Assembly: GCA_938008535.1 (NCBI GenBank)
Contig: CALLKF010000116.1
Coordinates: 14,405-78,404 of the forward strand
Length of the DNA: 64,000 nt
Direction of reading: 5' to 3'
DNA from: an uncultured Saprospirales bacterium
GTDB lineage: Bacteria; Bacteroidota; Bacteroidia; Chitinophagales; JADIYW01
Shown: one piece after another, positions 1 to 6,486 of the stretch
Layout: the number at the start of each line of letters is the position of its first letter
How positions within the stretch are numbered: position 1 is the first letter of the stretch
Notes under the pieces: generated by a model
Seen by the model: only the letters and a program-made list of their open reading frames with translations
Database searches by the model: none
Told to the model about the DNA's origin: nothing
Made by a program: the position numbers and the translations under genes

Positions 1-60
1 ATTATAAGTTTTGTAATTTTTATAGAAATAAAAACATCTAAACACTTAAAGTAGAAAATA

Positions 61-477
61 ATGACAGAAAATATCAGCCATTCATCAAAAGCACCAGAAC
101 CAGTTGGTGCCTATCCACATGCAAGACGCGTTGGAAATTTATTATTTCTTTCTGGTGTTGGACCACGAGAAAAAGGTACTAAAAAAATTCCTGGTGTTGA
201 ATTGGATGAACAAGGAAATATTATTTCTTATGATATTGAAACGCAATGTCATTCTGTTTTTCAAAATATAAAATATATTTTGGAAGATGCAGGTTCTGAC
301 TGGAAAAACATTGTTGACGTAACAGTTTTTTTGACAAACATGAAAGCTGATTTTAAAACATACAATCGCATTTATGCTGAATATTTTAAAGATAATCAGC
401 CATGCAGAACAACGATTGAAATTTTAAGCTTACCAACACCGATTGCCATTGAATTAAAAGTGATTGCTGTGATTTAA
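61..477 (+). CDS. RidA-family deaminase, probable 2-aminomuconate deaminase
   Basis: A 138-residue protein of the RidA/YjgF/Rid family. The family arginine lies in the CRTTIEI segment (R116) with E120 after it, and the GPREKG loop is near residue 35. Rid proteins hydrolyse enamines and imines. The gene stands directly upstream of 3-hydroxyanthranilate dioxygenase and ACMS decarboxylase, so the likely substrate is 2-aminomuconate (as for AmnD/NbaF-type deaminases); this is inferred from context. The aminomuconate semialdehyde dehydrogenase that would make that substrate is not in the window and may lie just upstream of base 1. A general RidA housekeeping role is the alternative. The ATG at 61 fits the family N-terminus. 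Confidence 0.88.
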   Translation: MTENISHSSKAPEPVGAYPHARRVGNLLFLSGVGPREKGTKKIPGVELDEQGNIISYDIETQCHSVFQNIKYILEDAGSDWKNIVDVTVFLTNMKADFKTYNRIYAEYFKDNQPCRTTIEILSLPTPIAIELKVIAVI

Positions 478-481
478 AGAA

Positions 482-575
482 GTAAGTTATAGGTTATAAG
501 TTATACGATTTTCTATTTCAATATAACTAACAACTTATAGCTAATAACTAATAACCTATAACTAATAACACAAAC
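482..575. repeat. Inverted pair of 7-bp-periodic repeat arms
   Basis: The gap between the RidA gene and the dioxygenase gene is filled by heptad repeats. In the left arm GTTATA recurs at 486, 493 and 500. In the right arm the complementary motif ends at 527, 534, 541, 548, 555, 562 and 569, exactly 7 bp apart. The arms are inverted, so the transcript could fold into a long imperfect hairpin. The same architecture recurs near 9.2, 49.9 and 50.7 kb. Confidence 0.8.
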
Positions 576-1085
576 ATGAGACAACCAATAAATTTCAAAA
601 AATGGATCGATGAAAATCGTCATTTACTAAAACCACCAGTTGGAAATAAAGTCGTTTATGAAGACACTAATTTTATTGTAATGGTTGTCGGTGGGCCCAA
701 TTCAAGAAAAGATTTTCATTATAATGAAACTGAAGAATTTTTCTATCAGCTCGAAGGAAATATTGTAGTAAAAGTACAAGACGATGGCAAAATGGTTGAA
801 GTTCCAATTCATGAAGGTGATATATTTTTGTTGCCGCCAAAAGTACCGCACAATCCGTGCAGACCAGCAAACTCTATTGGTTTGGTGATGGAATATAAAC
901 GAAACGAAACTCAAAAAGATGGTTTACTTTGGTTTTGCGAACAATGCAATCACAAATTGTATGAAGAATATTTTCCATTAGAAAATATTGCTACACAATT
1001 CCAAGGAATATTTAAAAAATTTTATGAAAGTGAAATTCTACGAACTTGTAAAAATTGTGGTCATGTAATGGAACCGCCGAAATGA
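576..1085 (+). CDS. nbaC: 3-hydroxyanthranilate 3,4-dioxygenase
   Basis: Opens the ring of 3-hydroxyanthranilate to 2-amino-3-carboxymuconate semialdehyde using non-heme Fe(II). The 169-residue cupin shows the expected iron ligands H48, E54 and H92, and the substrate-binding arginine R44, with the same spacing as in the Cupriavidus enzyme. The C-terminal rubredoxin-like metal site is complete: C121-x2-C124 and C158-x2-C161. Its stop overlaps the next start (ATGA at 1082-1085), which indicates translational coupling to the decarboxylase that uses its unstable product. Confidence 0.97.
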   Translation: MRQPINFKKWIDENRHLLKPPVGNKVVYEDTNFIVMVVGGPNSRKDFHYNETEEFFYQLEGNIVVKVQDDGKMVEVPIHEGDIFLLPPKVPHNPCRPANSIGLVMEYKRNETQKDGLLWFCEQCNHKLYEEYFPLENIATQFQGIFKKFYESEILRTCKNCGHVMEPPK

Positions 1086-2098
1086 GCATTTTAAAGATTG
1101 ACATACACACACATATTCTACCTGAGAATATTCCAAATTGGAAAGAAAAATTTGGCTATGGTGGTTTTATTCAATTAGATCATTACAAACCTTGCTGCGC
1201 AAAAATGCTGCGTGATGACGGAAAGTTTTTTCGTGATATTGAAGAAAATTGCTGGTCGCCAGAAACTCGTATACATGAATGTAATCAACATCAAGTGAAT
1301 GTACAGGTGTTGTCCACTATACCAATTATGTTTAGTTATTGGACAAAACCAGATGACTGTTTATCTGTTTCACAATTTTTAAATGACCATATTGCAAACA
1401 TTGTTCAGCAATATCCAACAAAATTTATTGGTTTAGGAACTGTTCCAATGCAAGCACCTGATTTAGCTATTAAAGAATTAGAACGTAGTAAAAAAATTGG
1501 ATTAGTTGGTGTACAAATTGGCTCCAATGTCAATCAAGAAAATTTAGGTGATGCAAAATTTGCGGATTTTTTTGTTGCATGCGAAGAACTGGAAATGGCA
1601 GTTTTTGTGCATCCTTGGGAAATGCTCGGTGAGCAACACATGCAGAAATATTGGCTTCCATGGTTAGTTGGAATGCCTGCGGAAATCTCACGCGCTATTA
1701 GTTCATTAATATTTTCAGGAACATTAGAACGCTTGCCAAAATTACGGATTGCATTTGCACATGGTGGTGGCTCGTTTCCATCAACCATCGGAAGAATTGA
1801 TCATGGCTTTCACGCACGACCAGATTTATGTGCTATAGACAACAACGTTTCACCTAAAAATTACTTGAATAAAATCTATTATGATTCATTAGTGCACGAA
1901 CCAATGATGCTGGATTATTTAGTAAAATTAGTCGGTGCCGACAGAGTCGCATTAGGTACAGATTATCCATTTCCATTAGGTGAATTAGAGCCAGGAAAAT
2001 TAATTGAATCGATGAATTATGACGATACTATAAAAACAAGATTACTCTCAGGCACCGCTTTAGAATGGTTAAATTTGGATAAAAGCAAATTTTTATAA
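1082..2098 (+). CDS. 2-amino-3-carboxymuconate-6-semialdehyde decarboxylase (ACMSD)
   Basis: Amidohydrolase-family zinc decarboxylase that converts ACMS to 2-aminomuconate semialdehyde, directing carbon towards degradation rather than quinolinate/NAD. The ATG at 1082 is chosen because it overlaps the upstream stop (ATGA) and places the metal-binding HTH motif at H9 and H11, as in characterised bacterial ACMSD. Further metal or active-site segments are FVHPWEM, FAHGGG and GTDYPFP. An in-frame ATG at 1055 would only add nine residues translated from the end of the dioxygenase gene. Length is 338 residues, usual for the family. Confidence 0.96.
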   Translation: MSILKIDIHTHILPENIPNWKEKFGYGGFIQLDHYKPCCAKMLRDDGKFFRDIEENCWSPETRIHECNQHQVNVQVLSTIPIMFSYWTKPDDCLSVSQFLNDHIANIVQQYPTKFIGLGTVPMQAPDLAIKELERSKKIGLVGVQIGSNVNQENLGDAKFADFFVACEELEMAVFVHPWEMLGEQHMQKYWLPWLVGMPAEISRAISSLIFSGTLERLPKLRIAFAHGGGSFPSTIGRIDHGFHARPDLCAIDNNVSPKNYLNKIYYDSLVHEPMMLDYLVKLVGADRVALGTDYPFPLGELEPGKLIESMNYDDTIKTRLLSGTALEWLNLDKSKFL

Positions 2099-2118
2099 AA
2101 ATTGATTTTAAAATAAAA

Positions 2119-3399
2119 ATGAATTCAGAAAAAATAATTTATCAAAACAATGAAGCATTTGCACAGCAATTAGATAACGCTGATGCATTAGCAAAATATC
2201 GAAATCAGTTTCATTTTCCAAAAGATAATACTGGAAATACATTACTTTATTTTTGTGGAAATTCTCTTGGCTTGCAACCTAAAAATGTTCGTGCTTATAT
2301 TGAGCAGGAATTGTTAGATTGGGAAAACTTAGGCGTTGAAGGACATTTTCATGCAAAGCATCCGTGGATGCCATATCATGAATTTTTGACTGAAAAAATG
2401 GCAAACATCGTTGGTGCAAAACCTATTGAAGTAGTCGTGATGAATACATTGACAGTGAACTTGCATTTAATGATGGTTTCTTTTTATCGACCAACAAAAA
2501 CCAAATATAAAATCGTTATTGAAAAAAATGCGTTTCCGTCAGACCAATATGCAGTGCAATCGCAAATAAATTTTCATGGATTTGATTGTAAAGATGCTTT
2601 ATTTGAATTAACACCACGCGAAAATGAAGATATTATTTTTACAGAAGATATTGAAAAAGTAATTGCAGAACAAGGCGATTCTATTGCATTAATTATGTTA
2701 GGTGGTGTGAACTATTACACTGGACAAGCATTCGATATGGAACGCATTACAGAAGTTGCACATCAAAAAAACATAGTTGTTGGTTTTGACCTGGCACATG
2801 CTGCTGGAAATTTATTATTACAATTACATGACTGGAATGTGGACTTCGCAGTGTGGTGCAGTTATAAATATTTAAACAGTGGTCCAGGTGGAATTGCTGG
2901 TTGTTTTGTGCATGAAAAACATGCAACAGATAAATCAATACCGCGCTTTGCAGGTTGGTGGTCGAATGATAAACAAAAACGATTTTTAATGCAACCAGAA
3001 TTTAATGCAATCGATGGCGCAGAAGGTTGGCAGCTCAGCAATCCTTCTATTTTAGCAATGGCAAGCTTGCGCGCTTCGCTTGATATATTTGATGAAGTTG
3101 GAATGAAAAAATTATCTGAGAAAAGCAATCAACTAACTACTTATTTAGAATTTTTAATTAATGAACTAAAAAATGATGATATAGAAATTATCACACCAAA
3201 AGATACTAAGCAACGTGGTGCACAACTATCTATCAGAATAAAAAATAGCAACAAAAATTTCTTTCATCAACTAACAGCAACTGGTGTTGTTTGCGATTGG
3301 CGCGAACCTGATGTAATTCGTTTAGCGCCAGTTCCTTTATACAATTCATTTTTAGATGTGTATCAGTTTGTTCAAAAATTAAAATTGGTGTTATCATGA
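2119..3399 (+). CDS. kynU: Kynureninase
   Basis: PLP-dependent hydrolase that cleaves kynurenine or 3-hydroxykynurenine to (3-hydroxy)anthranilate and alanine. The 426-residue protein has the fold-type I PLP signature: an aspartate in GFDLAHAAG (near 224) and the Schiff-base lysine in CSYKYLNSGPG (K250). Next to the 3-hydroxyanthranilate dioxygenase and kynurenine monooxygenase genes, its likely physiological substrate is 3-hydroxykynurenine. It overlaps the downstream monooxygenase by 4 bp (ATGA at 3396-3399). Confidence 0.97.
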   Translation: MNSEKIIYQNNEAFAQQLDNADALAKYRNQFHFPKDNTGNTLLYFCGNSLGLQPKNVRAYIEQELLDWENLGVEGHFHAKHPWMPYHEFLTEKMANIVGAKPIEVVVMNTLTVNLHLMMVSFYRPTKTKYKIVIEKNAFPSDQYAVQSQINFHGFDCKDALFELTPRENEDIIFTEDIEKVIAEQGDSIALIMLGGVNYYTGQAFDMERITEVAHQKNIVVGFDLAHAAGNLLLQLHDWNVDFAVWCSYKYLNSGPGGIAGCFVHEKHATDKSIPRFAGWWSNDKQKRFLMQPEFNAIDGAEGWQLSNPSILAMASLRASLDIFDEVGMKKLSEKSNQLTTYLEFLINELKNDDIEIITPKDTKQRGAQLSIRIKNSNKNFFHQLTATGVVCDWREPDVIRLAPVPLYNSFLDVYQFVQKLKLVLS

Positions 3400-4778
3400 G
3401 TCAAAAAATAATTATTGTTGGTGCAGGTTTAACTGGTTCATTGCTATCTATCTTTTTAGCACGACGTGGTTTCAACGTTGAAATTTATGAGCGTCGTGCA
3501 GATATGCGAACAGCCAATATCAGCGCAGGAAAATCAATCAATTTGGCATTGTCTGTTCGTGGTATTCATGCACTCAAACAAGTTGGTTTGGATGCAGCAA
3601 TTTTGAAACACGCTATTCCGATGTTAGGAAGAATGATTCATTTAGAAAATGGCGAAACGAGTTTACAACCTTACGGAAAAAATGAAAACGAATACATCAA
3701 TTCTGTCTCTCGAAAAGACCTGAATGTAGTATTAATGAATGAAGCGGAAAAATTTCCGAATGTTACTTTTCATTTTAATATGCGCTGTACTGGAATGAAT
3801 TTACAAAATGGCGAGGCAACATTTTTCAATGAGCTTACTCAAACAAATCATTCTGTTATTGGTGATACGGTGATTGGTTCTGATGGTTCTGCTTCAGCTA
3901 TTCGCATGGAATTTTTAAAATCTGGATTTTTTAATTTCTCACAACAATATGAAAATTATGGTTATAAAGAATTAACGATTCCAGCATCTGAAAATAAAGG
4001 TTTTCGTATTGAAAAAAATGCGCTACATATTTGGCCTCGTGGTTCGTACATGATGATTGCATTGCCAAATGAAGATGGTGATTTTACTTGCACATTATTC
4101 ATGCCTTTTAAAGATGGAAATAAAAATCTTTCTCAATTAAAAACAAAAGAAAATGTAACCGAATTTTTCAATGAAGTGTTTGCAGATGCTGTGCCAAACA
4201 TGCCAACTTTGTTAGATGATTTTTTTGCAAATCCAACAGGAAATTTATTGACTGTAAAATGTTTTCCATGGCATATAAACGACAAAGCCATTTTATTAGG
4301 TGATGCTGCACATGCCGTTGTTCCGTTCTTCGGACAAGGCATGAATTGTTGTTTTGAAGATTGTTATAATTTTGATTTATTAGTAGAAAAACATGGAAAT
4401 AATTGGTTAACTATTTTTGAAGAATTTGGAAAATTGCGAAAAGAAAATACAGATGCGATTGCAGATTTAGCCGTAGAAAATTTTGTAGAAATGCGCGATT
4501 TGGTTGCCAATCCAACTTTTATGCTTAAGAAAAAAGCCGATGTTTTATTGGAAGAAAAATTTCCTGACTATTTTATTTCAAAATATGCAATGGTTACTTT
4601 TCATCGTTTGCCATATGCAGTTGCTAAACAACGCGGACAAATACAAGATAAAATCTTGATGGAATTGTGCAGTAAAATAACTACTATTGAAGAATTGAAT
4701 TTAGAGAATGCGATTTCAAAAATAAAAGATGAATTTAGAAGAAATGAAATCAAAGAAAAGATTGAGTTAAATGATTAA
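3396..4778 (+). CDS. kmo: Kynurenine 3-monooxygenase (FAD-dependent)
   Basis: Hydroxylates kynurenine at C3 using NADPH and O2. The 460-residue group A flavoprotein hydroxylase shows the N-terminal dinucleotide motif G9-x-G11-x2-G14 followed by a glutamate (EIYERRAD), and the second FAD motif GDAAHAVVPFFGQGMN with D303. The C-terminal part is helical without an obvious hydrophobic anchor, as in bacterial KMO. It starts inside the kynU stop codon. Tryptophan 2,3-dioxygenase and kynurenine formamidase, which would complete the pathway from tryptophan, are not in the window. Confidence 0.97.
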   Translation: MSQKIIIVGAGLTGSLLSIFLARRGFNVEIYERRADMRTANISAGKSINLALSVRGIHALKQVGLDAAILKHAIPMLGRMIHLENGETSLQPYGKNENEYINSVSRKDLNVVLMNEAEKFPNVTFHFNMRCTGMNLQNGEATFFNELTQTNHSVIGDTVIGSDGSASAIRMEFLKSGFFNFSQQYENYGYKELTIPASENKGFRIEKNALHIWPRGSYMMIALPNEDGDFTCTLFMPFKDGNKNLSQLKTKENVTEFFNEVFADAVPNMPTLLDDFFANPTGNLLTVKCFPWHINDKAILLGDAAHAVVPFFGQGMNCCFEDCYNFDLLVEKHGNNWLTIFEEFGKLRKENTDAIADLAVENFVEMRDLVANPTFMLKKKADVLLEEKFPDYFISKYAMVTFHRLPYAVAKQRGQIQDKILMELCSKITTIEELNLENAISKIKDEFRRNEIKEKIELND

Positions 4779-4788
4779 AATAAAAAAA

Positions 4789-5205
4789 ATGCGATATTTT
4801 ATCTTGCTACTTTCTCTGGCTTTATCTTTTGTAAATAATAATGCTTACAGTCAAGGTAAAACAGAAAGCGATTTGAAAATCATGATAGATGATATTATCT
4901 TCAATCATTTAAAATATAAACCGACTAATGATAGTTTTAGTGTTTCAAAGCGAATAATCATAAACGATTATATCGATCCAAATCCATATCCACTAATTGC
5001 ATTAAATGGAGTTCCAATTCATCCAGACAGTATCTATTATACATTGAATAAAATATCAATGAAAGATGTGTACTTTGTAAAAATTTTATTAAAAAAGAAT
5101 GCTACGGTTATGTATGGTTCAAAAGGTATAAATGGTATAATTCTAATATCAACAGAAATATCATCCAATCAAAAATCATCAAAGAAAAAAAGAAAGAACA
5201 AATAA
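4789..5205 (+). CDS. Small secreted protein with a TonB-receptor plug-like motif
   Basis: About 138 residues with a signal peptide (MRYFILLLSLALSFVNNN, then AYSQG). The ATG at 4789 is preferred over the one at 4771, which overlaps the kmo stop and only adds MIKIKK. The C-terminal half (VKILLKKNATVMYGSKGING followed by IILIST) closely resembles the end of the plug domain of SusC/TonB-dependent receptors, but no barrel follows. The tail is very basic (SSKKKRKNK). It may be a free-standing plug-like domain or a CarboxypepD_reg/plug offshoot. The specific function is unknown. Confidence 0.75.
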   Translation: MRYFILLLSLALSFVNNNAYSQGKTESDLKIMIDDIIFNHLKYKPTNDSFSVSKRIIINDYIDPNPYPLIALNGVPIHPDSIYYTLNKISMKDVYFVKILLKKNATVMYGSKGINGIILISTEISSNQKSSKKKRKNK

Positions 5206-5211
5206 AAAAAA

Positions 5212-5592
5212 ATGAAAGACTACAAAAAATATTACATCATTAACGAAACACCAGACCAAGTGTATATTGCATTAACAAATCCTGTTACTTTAGAGCTTTG
5301 GACTGGTGAAGAAGCAGTAATGAGTACAGAACCAGGCACGGAATTTTCTTTATGGAATGGCGACATCGTTGGAAAGAATTTAGAATTTGTGGATGGTAAG
5401 AAAATAGTTCAGGAATGGTATTTCGGCGAGCAAGAACCTGCATCTATTGTAACTATTATTTTGCATGAAGACAAACAGCGAACTTCTGCAGAATTACGAC
5501 AAACAAACATTCCTGATGAAGATTACGATGACATTGTAAATGGCTGGAATGATAGTTATTTCGGTGCTTTACAAGCATTTTATGATATTTAA
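5212..5592 (+). CDS. SRPBCC (AHSA1/START-like) domain protein
   Basis: A 126-residue single-domain protein. The pattern of a polar N-terminal strand (YYIINETPDQVYIALTNP), a WTG turn, EFSLWNGDIVG and a C-terminal amphipathic helix ending in FGALQAFYDI matches the AHSA1-like branch of the SRPBCC fold, which has a hydrophobic ligand-binding cavity. No catalytic residues can be assigned. It lies 6 bp after the plug-like protein and 11 bp before a DUF3820 gene, so the three are probably co-transcribed. Confidence 0.85.
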   Translation: MKDYKKYYIINETPDQVYIALTNPVTLELWTGEEAVMSTEPGTEFSLWNGDIVGKNLEFVDGKKIVQEWYFGEQEPASIVTIILHEDKQRTSAELRQTNIPDEDYDDIVNGWNDSYFGALQAFYDI

Positions 5593-5603
5593 ATAAAATA
5601 AAA

Positions 5604-5858
5604 ATGCAAGAAGAACCAATAGGTTTTAATCCAAAAATATTAGAAGAATTGGTCACTTTTAAAATGCCGTTTGGAAAATACAAAGACACCATCATTTGTG
5701 ACATTCCATCATTTTATTTAGAATGGTTTATTCATCGCGGAAAATTACCAGACGGAAAACTCGGAATGTTATTATCAACTATGTACGAAATAAAAACGAA
5801 TGGTTTAGATGATTTACTAAAACCACTTAAAGCAAAAAACAGTAAATATAACAAATGA
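5604..5858 (+). CDS. DUF3820 family protein
   Basis: 84 residues. The segment MPFGKYKDTIICDIPSFYLE with the following WF is diagnostic of DUF3820, small cytoplasmic proteins of unknown biochemical role that resemble a domain found in some exonucleases. The C-terminus is basic. It is the last gene of the 4.8-5.9 kb run and is followed by an inverted repeat. Confidence 0.8.
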   Translation: MQEEPIGFNPKILEELVTFKMPFGKYKDTIICDIPSFYLEWFIHRGKLPDGKLGMLLSTMYEIKTNGLDDLLKPLKAKNSKYNK

Positions 5859-5904
5859 AACATCTACTTAAATTCTAAGTTAAATATTTAGAAAATTAGA
5901 TGTT
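5859..5904 (+). terminator. Stem-loop after the DUF3820 gene
   Basis: Starting right after the stop codon, AACATCTA (5859-5866) pairs with TAGATGTT (5897-5904) and TTCTAA (5873-5878) pairs with TTAGAA (5888-5893), leaving a 9-nt loop. No U-tract follows, so a terminator or 3'-end stabilising hairpin is only a suggestion. Confidence 0.4.
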
Positions 5905-5937
5905 CCAAATGCACCTATAAAACAATAAATATATCAG

Positions 5938-6411
5938 ATGAAATCAGCTTCTTTAAGCGACGTAAAAAACGAGCTCGGTCATTTAGATAAAAATGAATTG
6001 ACGGAATTATGTTTGCGCTTGGCTCGTTATAAAAAAGAAAATAAAGAACTGCTTTCCTATTTGCTATTTGATGCAAATGATGAAGAAAATTACAAAAACA
6101 ACATCAAACTATTAATCGATGAAAACTTTGAAGCGATTACACAAACGAATTTATATTTGGTAAAAAAGAGTTTGAGAAAAATACTGCGCATCGCCAATAA
6201 ACACATCAAATATTCGCAAAATAAAGAGACAGAAATTGATGTATTAATTCATTTTTGTTCCGTTTTAAATCATTCAAAAATACCATATAAGACAAATAAA
6301 GTTTTGAATAATTTATACAATAGTCAACACAAAAAAATAAATACTTGCCTACAAACATTGCATGAAGATTTACAATATGATTTTCAAAAAAAACTAGATG
6401 AATTAAGCTGA
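5938..6411 (+). CDS. Hypothetical helical protein
   Basis: 157 residues, not recognised. It is rich in Lys, Asn and Leu, apparently all-helical, with no signal peptide or transmembrane segment. N-terminal segments such as LDKNELTELCLRLARYKKEN look like amphipathic helices. It lies 79 bp after DUF3820 and 75 bp before ftsK. Codon usage resembles its neighbours. Confidence 0.7.
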   Translation: MKSASLSDVKNELGHLDKNELTELCLRLARYKKENKELLSYLLFDANDEENYKNNIKLLIDENFEAITQTNLYLVKKSLRKILRIANKHIKYSQNKETEIDVLIHFCSVLNHSKIPYKTNKVLNNLYNSQHKKINTCLQTLHEDLQYDFQKKLDELS

Positions 6412-6474
6412 TTTTTCAAAGAAGTTATCCATACTTGTTTATTTTACTCACTCAAAATCTTGAATTTCTCGAAT

Positions 6475-6482
6475 TATATTTG
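6475..6482 (+). promoter_or_regulatory. Bacteroidota -7 element upstream of ftsK
   Basis: TATATTTG matches TAnnTTTG exactly and ends only 4 bp before the ATG at 6487. Initiation at the usual distance would put the transcript start at or next to the start codon, giving a leaderless or nearly leaderless mRNA. No convincing -33 TTG is correctly spaced. Confidence 0.45.
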
Positions 6483-6486
6483 TTTC

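Noticed and set aside
482..575. Insertion sequence or MITE ends
   Set aside because: No transposase, target-site duplication or defined terminal repeat was seen; the pattern is periodic rather than element-like.
1055..1081. Upstream ATG for ACMSD
   Set aside because: It would only translate the end of the dioxygenase gene and shifts the HxH metal motif away from its usual position.
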